Source: Mikania micrantha (Eukaryota; Streptophyta; Magnoliopsida; Asterales; Asteraceae). Taken from it: a stretch of DNA of 64,000 nucleotides. Made by a program: the position numbers and the translations under genes. This document shows, piece after piece, positions 35,101 through 46,630 of this stretch. Under the pieces are notes generated by a model. That model saw only the letters and a program-made list of their open reading frames with translations, was not told where the DNA came from and did no database searches. Each line of letters opens with the position of its first letter. The stretch's first letter is position 1. The stretch covers positions 4,774,001 through 4,838,000 of the forward strand of contig CM018686.1 of the NCBI GenBank assembly GCA_009363875.1, written 5' to 3'.

Positions 35101-35812
35101 GATAAAAAATGATTCGAGGTTTTGTCTATGGATAAAATTAGAACAAATAGGAAAGGAATCCGTAAAATGAATTAGTCTATAATTTAAGTCATAGTCATTT
35201 TTATTTAGCTTCCTTTCTGAAAAAATCATTTGTATTCATAACTCAATTTCAATAATTTTCAAATATCTTAAATAAATAAAAAAATTTCTTTTTTTGAGTG
35301 GTCTTTAACCCCTCTTTTTCGTCTAGTTTAAAATATCTTTGGATCCTTTATTTGGATCCGTGAGACAATTGAAGTGGTGTTTCCTTGTTCTGGGATCCTT
35401 TATCTTGGTTTTAAATCATTGGGTTTAGACATTACTTCGGTTCTTCTTAATCCTTTCAAAATGGTAGCAATATACATCTTTTGTGATTTCTTTCTATCAA
35501 AGAATAATACCGATGGTTGATTTGTGCGTAATACACTGTCGATCGAAAAATTTTTATCCGTTCCAACAAATTGTTTTGAATTGAAAATTTGCTCGAGTCG
35601 GTCCTTTCGATTTCTATATCAAAGATACACTTACGAAGTTGTTCCAATTTATTGATTGGCTTTAACCCAAGATCGTTGCCCCTGAGAAATTAATCAATAC
35701 TTTCTACTCGAGATCCATCACGAACTATTTACATTACAACCCAATAAAAAAAAGGTTGTAATAGAATAGAAAAATGACTTCGAGCCAAGAGCACCTTCAT
35801 TTCTTTTCTAAC

Positions 35813-37592
35813 TTTACTTTTTGACATCTAGGCCCCTTTAATTTACATAGTTACATACTTGACTTTAAATACAAACTTTAAACTAATTATAATATGACCC
35901 TTTAACTTTAATTGAATTTGATCAAACAATTATGAGACCAACACATATTGGCAATAAGTCCAAGACATTTTTAAGGCACGATAGACTAGTCAATTCCAAA
36001 TATAAATTTATTTGGAAAAAATAAGTGGTTAAGTCATTGTGTAGTTAAAGCGTCTCTAGAAGAGACATTAGGCACGATGGTTCCGAACAAAACTACAGAA
36101 CCTAAAAGTAAAGAGACCTTTAGTAGTCATATCATGTTTAGAAAAGTATGGAATCAATCAAAATCGACGTAGATGTTACTATTGTATATAATAAAGCGCT
36201 TGAAATTATGATATTTTTTTTTAAGATTAAAAATATTATCACGTGAATGAAATATGTATAAATGATTGGTCAAGAATAAAAAGTTGCAATGGCACATAAT
36301 TGAATTCTCTGTTGAAATGAAAAATTATTGGACTCGTTGTCCATACGCTTAAAGTTAAAAAAAAAATGATGGATATAAGAAAGTTTTTAAACGGAAAAGA
36401 ATTATGTAAAATAATTATAATAACATATATGAAAAAATTGATGGCAAGAGGATTTTTTGCAAAAATCTGTAACTGATTTCGGGTATATATTCTCCAATGG
36501 TGATTGTAACAGCTTTCCAACATCTAATTAGTCTTATAATGCAAGAGAATTTATATATGTTTAATGGTTATTATATTATCTTTCATATATGGTTCACATG
36601 TTAAATAGATCCTTGGAGAATTTATTATTGCCATAATCATGTAAATGAAGTTTTTGAGGACACTATGATTGTTGTGTACACATTTAATTCCGAATATGAT
36701 ATGATCATAGTATACGTTTGGAATTGAATATAACTTCAACTATTGATGAGTTTTCCAAAGAAGTTGATGGCTTAAAAGTGATTTGAAACATCTTAAGGAT
36801 GTAATTCTTGTGCACAAATAAAATAAATATAAGAAATTGTCATAATATCTTAATAAACTATGTAAGAGCATAGTACTATATTCTAGGAGTGAAGCAATTC
36901 TTAATGCCAATTTTGCATATGATATAGAAATCAATGTGTTTCTTTTTTGAACGGATTTGAACGGTATAAAGATACAATTTCAATCGTCTCTTTGGATTTC
37001 ACGCTCTGGTTGTACACTTGTGACCACCCTAGAAGGAACCTCTCGACCGGATAAACGCCCTCACCTTGCCTCGACCTGGATTCGAACGCAGGACCTCACC
37101 TCTCATAGGGAAATCAATGTGAACAATGAATTTATGTGTCAAAACTTCAAAAAATTTGCACATACATGCTTAGTTGCTTACTTCCTCAAGATGAAAAGGA
37201 ATCCTTGATTAATTATAAATGCCCTCAATTTCTATAAACTTGAAATTTCTATACATAAACTAAAACAATTGATCAAGTGTGGTACAATCATTTTAGTAGA
37301 TATTTTGGTAAAGATGATATAAATTTGATAAAATATTCTGCATGTGTTTTATCAAAATTGTATTCTTTAAAGTTTATGATAAAACAGAGACATCAATCAT
37401 AGTAACTATCAAATTTTGTACTAGTGAGAATTTTACGAAGATTGAATTAATTCAACCCGTAAATAAAATGAATTTGAACTAAAATATGATAAAACACATA
37501 TTTTGATATCTGTAAGGTATAGAGGATATGATTTTGTAATTTACTAACCTATAAAAACAAGTTTGATTAACTATATGTAACATGACACAATG
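35813..37592. other. AT-rich DNA, no gene; one tRNA-like promoter segment
   Basis: No supported coding region; frames here are short and AT-driven. The only distinctive piece is at about 36990-37115 (listed separately). Confidence 0.5.
36990..37115 (-). repeat. Possible SINE-like fragment with RNA polymerase III B box
   Basis: GC-rich island in AT-rich DNA. On the minus strand GAGGTCCTGCGTTCGAATCC fits a tRNA-type B box (GGTTCGAATCC), followed by AGGTCGAGGCAAGGTGAGGG and a T/A-rich end. No clear A box, poly tail or target duplication, so it may be a SINE fragment or chance. Confidence 0.35.
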
Positions 37593-37600
37593 GCACAACT
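37593..37600 (+). repeat. Target site duplication, left, of hAT element 1
   Basis: GCACAACT, exactly repeated at 41070-41077. Eight bases is the hAT superfamily length. Confidence 0.9.
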
Positions 37601-37974
37601 TAGGGGTGTTCGCGGTTTGATTTTACGGTTATAAGTGGAACCGCAACTGAACCGTTAACAACGGTTTTTGAACAATGAAAACCAAAACGGAACTTTTCAA
37701 AATCAAAACCGAACTGTTCAAAATAAAAACCGAATCAAACTGAACTGCTCAAAATAAAAACCGAACCAAACCGAACCATTATCAACGGTTTGGTTCCGGT
37801 TTTGGTTTACGGTTTGGGATTTTGATCCCGTTAAAATAAAATCGAATCAAATCAAACTTTTATAGTTCAACACGGATTATTTACACCAAGTCCATATGTA
37901 TTTTTTTTAAATCTCGAATAAATCAAAAACTCAATATGTGCATACACAAGTATATAAACATCTATATGTGATCA

Positions 37975-39012
37975 TATAATAACCCTCTCTAATTGAGAAA
38001 ACTCAATAACTCAAATCCAATGGTTCAAATTTCCAAGATTAAATCTAATGATGACATGTGTCACTAATTAATTTTTAATACAAAAGGCCATTATGGTCTT
38101 TTGTCTTAATTACAAAAATCAGATTTAATATAAGAGTGACAAGTGTCACACTCTTAAAAAACCATCTATTTTCCTACTTTTAAATTAAAGTTTCCCCCTT
38201 GATTTTATACACTTATAACTTTTTTATACTATGTTATTTTTTTATAAAAATTACACCATTAAACTCGTCATATTTTTCTCGTTAATTTCATTATAATCAT
38301 GTCAATTTTTTTTCGGGGCATTCGTAATTACATTAACGTAAAAAACATAATTACAATAATTTTTCTCTTTTTTCAAAAATTTTCCATCAAAATTTTTTTC
38401 TCTCATCTTAAATATATATTACAAACTTATTTTTTATTATAAAATTTAGTTAATTAGATAAATTTATATCAAATAAGATAGAAAGTTAGATAAATGTAAC
38501 GTAAAATAAATAATAAGTTACAGCTCGTTACATCAGTGTAACGACTCGTTACATCAGTGTAATTATGAACACTTTGTAAAAATTCAGCTCGTTACATCAG
38601 TGTAATTAGGAACACTTTGAGAAAATTCAGCTCGTTACATCAGTGTAATTACGAACACTTTGAAAAAATTCAGCTCGTTACATCAGTGTTATTTCGAAAA
38701 CTTTAAATTTTTTTGGCAAAACTATACTTAAATTAAAGATAAAAATGTGAAAAATTTAATGGTGTAATTTTTTTAAAAAAATAATAATGTATATAAAAGT
38801 TATGAAGGATTAAAAAAATGGGGGGTAAACTTTTATTTTAAAAATCAAATCAAGTACACCTCACAAATCTCCAAAATACCCTTAAAGAAATCTCAACCAT
38901 TCATTTTTCCCAGATTTAATATGTACCACACATTTCAAATGTATTAAATTAGACAACCAATCAAATTGGGTTTATAAGTTAACTTAATTAAGATGGGTTA
39001 ACATTCACTCCT

Positions 39013-39025
<13 letters not shown>
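37975..39025. mobile_element. Foldback element a with long inner inverted arms
   Basis: An inner inverted pair is clear: about 38187-38290 (TTTCCCCCTTGATTTTATAC ... ACACCATTAAACTCG) against about 38745-38837 (AATGGTGTAATTTTTTTAAA ... GGGGGGTAAACTTT). Outer arms are more diverged. The right end GGGTTAACATTCACTCCTTACCC runs into (TA)n. It contains the 43-bp tandem repeat and GTGACANNTGTCAC palindromes. No coding capacity. The left edge is approximate. Confidence 0.6.
38520..38705. repeat. 43-bp tandem repeat, CAGCTCGTTACATCAGTGTA units
   Basis: About four units start CAGCTCGTTACATCAGTGTA followed by ATT..GAACACTTTG..AAAATT, period 43 bp, plus one shortened unit at the left. It forms the core of foldback element a. 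A related word TTACATCACTGTAA recurs inside foldback element c. Confidence 0.85.

Positions 39026-39058
<33 letters not shown>
39023..39058. repeat. (TA)n microsatellite
   Basis: About 18 TA units between foldback elements a and b. A shorter (TA) run resumes at about 39419-39434 on the other side of element b. Confidence 0.9.
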
Positions 39059-39064
<6 letters not shown>

Positions 39065-39420
39065 AAGATCCTATAATAACCCTCTCTTATTGCATAACCC
39101 GAAATAACCCTGCAAGATAAACCCGAATCTTTGGTTTTTTTTTCAAAATCTTAGTTTTACATGTATAAGAATATGTTCTTTTATGTGTTTGAGCAAATTC
39201 TTTTTCGTTTGGTATCATACATCAATGTAAGTTGCCTTACAGTACTGTAATATTCTTGTAGGATCCCAAACGAAAAAGAATTTGCTCAAACACATAAAAG
39301 AACATATTCTTGTATATGTAAAACTAAGATTTTGAAAAAAAAACCAAAGATTCGGGTTCATCTTGCAGGGTTATTTCGGGTTATGCAATAAGAGAGGGTT
39401 ATTATAGGATGCGGATCCTA
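39059..39420. mobile_element. Foldback MITE b: near-perfect hairpin inserted in (TA)n
   Basis: Left arm about 39061-39213 and right arm about 39265-39418 are inverse copies with very few mismatches; examples are ATAATAACCCTCTCTTATTG and its reverse complement near 39388-39410, and GAGCAAATTCTTTTTCGTTT with its partner near 39268. A loop of about 50 bp separates them. Both sides are TA repeats. Arms this similar suggest a recent origin. No frame. Confidence 0.9.
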
Positions 39421-39434
39421 TATATATATATATA

Positions 39435-40494
39435 AAACCCATAAAATTTGTTACAACCAAATAACTATCATCCAATTAATGGTTAATTTCAAAAATAAGT
39501 GCATATGATCGTGACACGTGTCCTTATTATTTTTTAATATGGGAGAGCATTTTAGCCATTTTGTTACCATTCAAAAAGCTGGAATTAATATGGTAGTGAC
39601 AAATGTCACCATGTAAGATATTTTAATCTAGACTAGTTTTTAATTTTTTTCTCAAATATATCGATTTACAAATCGATATAACAAACATAAACATAACAAA
39701 TTATTTTAATTTTTTTTCTAACAACGGTAAATTAAAGTGTTACATCACTGTAAATAATGTAAATAATGTGTTACACGTAAATAATATAAATAATAAGTTA
39801 TATCTCTGTAAATAATGTAAATAATAAGTTACATCACTGTAAATTACGTCAATGTAAATTAAGTTAATGTAAATTAAATTATTGTAAGTTATCATTGTTA
39901 AGAAAAAATTCAAAAAAATTTGTTATCTTTAAACTCGTTACAATGATGTAAATATATGGCATCTTAAAAAAGCAAAAAAAAATAGTCGAGAGTATAACGA
40001 AATTAAAGAGAAAAACGAGACGAATATAATGGTGCAAATTTTTTTAATATAAATCAATAAATTACATCACTGCAATTTATCATTATTAGAAAAATTTCAA
40101 ATAAATTTGTTATCTTTAAGCTCGTTACAATGATGTAAATATAGGGCATCTAAAAAAATGACAAAAAAATAATCGAGACAATAAAGGAATTAAAGAGAAA
40201 AATGAGACGAATATAATGGTACAATTTTTTAAAAAAATAACATAGTATAAAAAAATTATTAATGTTTAAAAAAACGGGGGTAAACTTTATATTAAAAATT
40301 AGATTTATTAAAATATCTTAGTTGGTGACATTTGTCACTACCATATTAATTACAGCTTTTTGAGTGTTAACAAAATGACTAAAATGTCCTCACATATTAA
40401 AAAATAATAGTGACACGTGTCGCGATCTCATGCACTTGCTTTTAAAATTAACCATCGGATGATAGTTATTTGGTTGAAACAAATTTTATGGGTT
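39435..40494. mobile_element. Foldback element c, about 200-bp arms
   Basis: Left arm from AACCCATAAAATTTGTT (39436) to about 39640; right arm from about 40300 to AACAAATTTTATGGGTT (40494). Both arms carry GTGACACGTGTC and GTGACAAATGTCAC in mirror order. The centre is AT-rich with TTACATCACTGTAA words and two similar blocks (about 39895-40040 and 40075-40230). Left flank is (TA)n and right flank is (TATG)n. Confidence 0.8.
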
Positions 40495-40512
40495 ATTAAA
40501 ATTTTCATCCCC

Positions 40513-40544
<32 letters not shown>

Positions 40545-40573
40545 TGTATGTATGTATGTATGTATGTATGTAT
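40513..40573. repeat. (TATG)n microsatellite
   Basis: About 15 TATG units lying between foldback elements c and d. Confidence 0.92.
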
Positions 40574-40830
40574 GGTTCGAATGTTAACCATTCCTTAATG
40601 TGATAACCGAATAACTAAATTTTATTACTTTGGGGCATATATTAAAATAAATCTAAAAGTGTAGGTTTTTTCTTATTTTTTATTAATTAAAGTGGGCCAT
40701 ACATTAATTTAAAAAAAAAAAAAGACCTACATCTTTAGATAAACTTTAGTGTGGTCTTCAAAGTTATAAAATGTAGTTATTTAGTTAACCCAATGAACAT
40801 GGGTTAACATTTGATCCTCTCCCTATGTAT
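40574..40830. mobile_element. Foldback MITE d
   Basis: Inverted arms of about 90 bp: GGTTCGAATGTTAACCATTC at the left, and GGGTTAACATTTGATCC at the right read inversely. Inner matches include AACCGAATAACTAAATTTTA with TAAAATGTAGTTATTTAGTT. The right end GGGTTAACATTTGATCCTCT then CCCTAT is like the right end of element a, so a and d share a terminus. Confidence 0.78.
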
Positions 40831-41069
40831 ATATGTGTAAATCGATATATCTTTGTGTATATATGTATATCTATAGTTATAAATACGTGTGCACACACAT
40901 ATACGGTCTGGTCCGATTTTTTATGAAAATTGTAAACCAAACCGTTTATTACGTTTTTAAACTTTTGAAACCGGCCGACCGAATGTTTGAAAAAAAAACC
41001 AACTGTGAAACCGAACCGATGAACGGTTTGGCAGTTTCGCGGTTTGGAACCGAACCGTGAACACCTCTA

Positions 41070-41077
41070 GCACAACT
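41070..41077 (+). repeat. Target site duplication, right, of hAT element 1
   Basis: GCACAACT, matching 37593-37600. Confidence 0.9.
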
Positions 41078-42646
41078 TGTGGCATTTGTTTACATGTGAG
41101 TCAACAAAAATTTAACATGAAGATCGTCTTTTTGAGAATTTGCACATCAAGACTCAAAGCCACATATTCTCAATAACAAATCTATTCAGTTATTTTTTAC
41201 AGAAGATATATACCTGCTATTTAAAGGATATGATAGATAAAAATGGAAGGAAGTATTATGCAAGTTGTACTCTTTTTCTCTTTATCAAGTTACGTCTTAA
41301 TGGATTTTCTTACTAGAAGTATCAAAAGGATATAATACGCATTGCATTCTTTTCTCTTAGCTATTGTTTTATTACTCTAGGTTTTCGTAGCAAGGTTTTT
41401 AAGAAGTTACCATTCATAAACGTATTAAGTTGATAACCAAAGAAACTGTTATAAATATAGATATTATAATGGTGGTTATCAAAATAAATAAATTTGGTTT
41501 TCTCTCGTATAAAGTAAGTTCTTTTAATTAAAAGTTAATTAATTTTATTCTCCTTAAATCATATGGTTAAAAATAATTCATTTTATTTCTTTACAACTTG
41601 TTGGTTATTATTTGAATTAATTCCTATATTTTATTAGATCATTATATTATATACATATCAATGATATAATGCTCTCTCTACAGAGGTGTACCTACGTTAT
41701 GAGGTGGAGGGCAGTCGCACTTCTTGAAATTTTTTTTCCAGTGGTATATATATGTTAAAATTATAACCGACTCTCTTAAAATTTTGCAATCGTCCTCCTT
41801 AAATTTGCATAATCATACTTATGATAAGATTTTAAATGATACTTGTACTTGTTTGTAGATAAAGAGTTAATTAAAAAAGTCTTTACAAATGTTGTTTTTG
41901 ATAGATTTTATAAAATAAAACCCTCTAAAACATATAGTCTGACAACCTTGACCTGTAACAATATGGGTAACTTAAAAACCATATGAATATAATGGATTCA
42001 AGCTAGTAAGAATGATAAATAATATATTTTATAAGAAAATCATTAAAAATTATTCAATTAAACTATTTGTTTAGTTGCAATTCATTTTAGTTTTAACTAA
42101 ATTGATGTTTTTTAAAATGACTTATTTAAACACAAACTTATTTTTCTTAAAACACATCCTGACTTGCACTCATCCTGACCCGCACCCGACTCGACCTATT
42201 ACGCAACTAATACCATCCCACCTATTTTGTCGGACATAAGAACAACTTTAGAAAAAATAATAATATACAAATTTTAAACAATTTAAAAAAAAAAATTCAT
42301 CTCTCATAAAAAAAAAAATTGCCTTTCGCCACTGTTCTATACATATATTTCTCATATTATGGTTCTATTATGCTAGTTTAACAATAAAATAAATGTTTTG
42401 TTTTAAATTAGTGGGAATATCTTAAATGGAAAACGTAGTTGATGGAAATTTTCGTTGAAAACTAGTCGTAAATTATTTACCAGGAGGAATTTTTCTTTTG
42501 ACAAAAAATCATTTGGTGGAAATATATAATAGACAAATTTCCGTTAAAAAAGTTTGTCGGAAATAATTTAGTATCATTAGAGACAAATATATGAAACTAA
42601 TGGGTTTCACGCACGTTACGACGGGAATTATGTCACGATTTTGAAT
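41078..42646. other. AT-rich DNA, no gene; possible decayed hAT relic
   Basis: No coding region supported. 41681-42334 starts CAGAGGTGTACC and ends in the inverse of CAGTGGCGAAAGG, and has GGGCAGTCGCAC like the start of hAT element 2, but I see no matching target duplication, so I do not call it an element. Confidence 0.4.
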
Positions 42647-42654
42647 ATCATAAC
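42647..42654 (+). repeat. Target site duplication, left, of hAT element 2
   Basis: ATCATAAC, exactly repeated at 43614-43621. Confidence 0.9.
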
Positions 42655-43613
42655 CAGGGGCGAAGCATTCAAGGGACCGGTCGCCCCCCTCTTTTTTTCG
42701 CAAGTAATGTTAATTTTCGGATCGTAAGCCAAATTTTTTTTTAAATACTGGTTTCGTCCTCCCTAAAAAATTAGCCAAACACATTTGAAAAGGAAATACT
42801 TTTTCCATCCATCTCATTTTTTTACCCCATTAGCCTCCCTCTCATTTTGTTTGTTTAGACATTTAGATTTTAGTTTGAATCAATATATCATGAGAAATGT
42901 GAAAACAATTGACTAGTTTTTAAAAAGAAAGGTTATTGAAGAAGAATCTGATGCTACAAATCAAGATAAACGTAAAAAATCCTCAATATATTTTGAGAAA
43001 GGTGAAAACAATTGACTCGTGAGTGTTATTTATATATGTATTTAAGGGTTGATGATATAGGTGTTATTCAATAAAAAATTATATATGGGATTACAATGTA
43101 ATTATTCCGTCTCAAATCGTAAAATGGTTAGTCCGTCTCAAACCGTAAAAATTATATTTGGGATTACAATGTAATTAATCCGTCTCAAACCGTAAAACGG
43201 TTAGGTTTGATTCGGTCTTAATTTTTAACGGGCTCAAAAAGCCCAAAACTAGAAAGCCGAAACCTAGAAAGCTCAAATCGTAAAAACCGGACCACAAACA
43301 CCCATAATAAATGGTCACCTAAGATTGCAAGAGAACGAATGAATCAAATAGACGTATGAAAAGAATGTAAGTTTTCGAATGATGAATGGCCTCAGATTTT
43401 ATGTCTCCTAGGGCCTTCAAATTGGTTAAGCCGGCCCTAATAAAGATAATTATTAGACATTTTTAATTTTAGTTGTTTGACCCGACTTGACCCGAATCAC
43501 AGATCCGAACATTTCACCCAACTAACCGAGACATACCGGTCGATTGCAAAAACAAATTTTTGATCCCGTAAGATTTCGCCCCCCCCTCCCAGTTCAGTCA
43601 AGCTCCGCCACTG
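42655..43613. mobile_element. Non-autonomous hAT element 2 (959 bp)
   Basis: Left end CAGGGGCGAAGC, right end inverted CAGTGGCGGAGC (10 of 12 match), the CAGNGGCGGA type of plant hAT termini. A perfect 8-bp duplication ATCATAAC flanks it. Subterminal C-runs (CGCCCCCCTC near 42687 and CGCCCCCCCCTCCC near 43577) are arranged asymmetrically. No transposase frame; internal sequence is AT-rich with CCGTCTCAAACCGTAAAA words repeated near 43110-43200. Confidence 0.9.
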
Positions 43614-43621
43614 ATCATAAC
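43614..43621 (+). repeat. Target site duplication, right, of hAT element 2
   Basis: ATCATAAC, matching 42647-42654. Confidence 0.9.
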
Positions 43622-46621
43622 ACATATAAAAACATGTATAACAACCGGCACAATACCAGCTTCGAATCATTCAATCTTATCAATATATACAAGCATGTAA
43701 AAGAAAATAATTAAGCTCATAACCAAATAAGAAGTCACAAGTACGTAACAAGTAAACACAAGTCGAAACTAACGGTATTTAATCAAAGCAGATCAACGCT
43801 TAAGCCTAATTCAAGGGAACCGACCCTCTCTTCCGATCGGCCAATTCTCCCAAGTCCCAAACGAACCGTTTTGTCTAACTGGATTGGTGAACCATGGTTG
43901 CCCCCGGTCTTTACCCAACGAGCCAAAGTGAGTCACATTCATGTACTAGCCATCATGGCTTTCTTTCATAAGACAACTAACCTCCCTCTTCCCCATAGTA
44001 CTACCGTCGCCACCCATACATTTTCTTTTGCAAACCAATAACAAAAGCATGCGTACATAAATGATAACTCAATGTGACTAGAAACGGTCATCTTGCCATA
44101 CATGCATAAAATTACAACATTTGATATCAAGTTATAAAAATATGTTGGAATTTACATCAAAATACAAGAACCGAACTCTCTTTACACCTTAAAACTCATG
44201 TTAATAACACAAAGGTTTACGTTTTTGAAAGATTATCATTCATGAATTTAGACGGTGGTGCTCAATGACCAAATTAACCTATACGTAAACATACCTTTTA
44301 CATGTGGTTTCTTATAATACAAAGACATAAAACACCTATAAAATAAAGATTCCTTGTTCTAATTTTATGAAAACCTAAGTGGTTGCCAATGGATGATTTT
44401 ACACTAAGCCCAATCCACGGATTCGAGGAAGTTTTAACAATTCCTAAAAATGGACAAAGAATTATAAAATAAAGATTGTACAATATACATATACTCATGT
44501 GAACGTATGACCAATAATAAATTAAATGAGTAATTAAATAAATAAACAAAGGTTGATTATATATCCTCCTAAATATACATATAAATATTGTCATCAACTA
44601 ATAAAAATGGTGAGAATGACTTTGTTTCATACAAAAATAGACCATTTTATAAAGACAAGCTTTCATAATGCCAAGATGGTCAAAATATCACAACTAAATC
44701 ATTTTAAGGCATTATTAATATTATCCAAGACAAACACGTGACATCTCAAATAGCAACGTATAATTTGGACACAATATAGAATAAAAGCTATACAAGCTAG
44801 TCAAGAATAATAAGTCAACAAATATGAACAACAATTGTGACTAACATTTCAATAATTATGAATTGTGACATTGTAGGGGCTGAGTAGGACCATTTTTCAA
44901 TCCACCAACAAACCAGACACGATTTTACATGCATCATCATAACATTGAGTTTTGTAGCCCATTTTCTACCATTTATATTTGCATATTTGGATGTTATGCA
45001 TGTTACAATACTTATTAGATACAAGAAGCTGTTCACTTTATACTTGTACATATTATACGATTTATATTGCATGGAACAAAAATTTATCACATAAAGTCCT
45101 CGGTAACATGCACAACTGTTTAACTCAAAGTTTTGAGAAAATGGATAATATAAGGTAGTACTAGAAAGGCTTAACAAACCTCCATTTGTGATCTGGTCAT
45201 TGCAATCATAACTTAGTTGTTAAATGAATGGTATATTTGCACAAGAACTAATATTTTGTACAAGATAATGGCAATAGGGGCATTAAAAGAAGTCGAAGGT
45301 ATGGTTTTGAACTTGTGTAGATTGCATCGATTCATTTATGACTCATATTGTGAACATTATCATTCTTTATTGAGTCATACAACCTATAAACTCATCAACG
45401 TATTTGTTGACTTTCTGTTAACATGCATTTCAGGAAATTACCAAGTATTACTCTCAAGACAAGCCAAGATCTTTGGAACACATTTGGAGATTTTGTTGTA
45501 TTGGCATCTGATTTTGACAGGGCTAAATTTGGTGATTTTCCATGATGTTTAAGGCAATTTATATTCTTTTAATTGTATTTTGAATGGTAATGCATGAATT
45601 AGTAAGTTCTCGAAATCAATATGTTCAAGATATATGTATCATTACATCTCTGCTTTTCCACTGTAGCATCGACAAGGGTGAGACATGTTACAATGGTTGT
45701 GAGTCAAACACAAAAGCCTAAACTTGGCTGTCACAAACGTGTCAGTCATAGCGTAACAAAAAATGGCATGCTTAATCATAAAACCTAGCATCAATAAACA
45801 CGAACATAAGACGAACAAAGAAAGCGAAAAAAAACATAATGATTATTATTTAAATAATGTTACTGTTCATATGTAATAATTTGATTATAGTAAAAAAAAT
45901 ACCTAGAACTTACCTCATTGCGATGTCCCTTAATTTTAATTGTACAAAAGAAACTTTGAGCATTACCGCTATGCCAATATGAATATTCAATAACAATAGT
46001 GGTAATAACATCACGAACATCAAACTCCTATGAAAAACTGACCGCAACGACTGCAATTTGTTCGTCGTATTTTTTTAATTCATATTGGTATTATAAAGTT
46101 ATTTTATTTAATAACTATTATCATTCAATTATTATTGTTATCAAAATACATGCGCTATCCAAAAAAAATTATTTACAGAGATCAATCTAGAGAAATAAAT
46201 AGAACCATATGCAAAAGTTTTGACTATTAGTTATTGTTACTATTATTAATTAATTAATTAATTATTATTATTTAACTAATATTAATATTTATTTTATATA
46301 ATAAATAAATGTTTTACAACGATACGTGTTAATTTTCTAGAGCTCCTAAAATTTATTTTTCCTGCCTCTCTCACATATTAAATATTCATGTATGATATTT
46401 TTATTAAACTTTGATTATTTTCAACCTCTATCTTTTATTAATTCTTTATTTATTTATTTATAAAAAGTTTTTAAAAAATATATAATAAAGCAAATAATTT
46501 TAAATATCAAATATATAACCATTATAAGCACATGCTTTAATCTATTTAAGATTATATTGCAATTATTATTATTTTATTGTACGGCTTTTTTTCGACTCTA
46601 CGTCATATATTAATTTATAAT
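43622..46621. other. AT-rich DNA without a recognisable gene
   Basis: About 3 kb. The longest frames (44815-45177 minus, 45217-45552 plus) show no domain or motif I recognise and have the composition of non-coding DNA. A different frame at about 45435-45545 (SQDLWNTFGDFVVLASDFDR) looks more protein-like but is short and unidentified. Confidence 0.45.
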
Positions 46622-46630
46622 TATTATTAG
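46622..46630 (+). repeat. Target site duplication, left, of the Pack-MULE
   Basis: TTATTATTA, matched at 47753-47761. Nine bases is the Mutator length; the word is low-complexity, which weakens it a little. Confidence 0.75.

Larger units (their letters stand above)
33560..35812 (-). other. Nuclear plastid DNA insertion (NUPT): trnK intron to rps16 intron
   Basis: About 2.25 kb in normal plastid order on the minus strand: part of the rps16 intron, rps16 exon 2, the rps16-trnK spacer, the trnK-UUU 5' exon, and the start of its group II intron. The plastid genes are recognisable but carry substitutions and the segment is embedded in nuclear repeats, so it is an insertion, not plastid contamination. 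Both ends are approximate; the left end is judged from the loss of trnK-intron-like sequence and the right from the loss of rps16-intron-like sequence. Confidence 0.85.
37601..41069. mobile_element. Non-autonomous hAT element 1 (3.47 kb) with nested elements
   Basis: Ends TAGGGGTGTTCGCGGTTTG and, inverted at the right, TAGAGGTGTTCACGGTTCG: 16 of 19 bases match. A perfect 8-bp target duplication GCACAACT flanks it. Both ends have many subterminal AACCG/CGGTTTG words (for example at 37620-37850 and 40900-41060), typical of hAT. No transposase frame is present. Most of its length is four foldback elements and microsatellites that inserted into it, so the original element was probably only a few hundred bases. 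Confidence 0.92.

Noticed and set aside
38520..38705. CRISPR-like regular repeats
   Set aside because: Direct tandem repeats without unique spacers, inside a foldback element in plant DNA.
41681..42334. Third hAT element
   Set aside because: Termini are only loosely inverted and the flanking 8-mers (TCTCTCTA, TTCTATAC) do not match.
42480..42600. CACTA-type subterminal repeats (GTTTGTCGGAAATAATT, AAATTTCCGTT)
   Set aside because: Too few copies and no CACTA terminus nearby.
44815..45552. Two longest frames in 43.6-46.6 kb as host genes
   Set aside because: No domain, AT-driven composition, no splice support; kept only as unassigned DNA.
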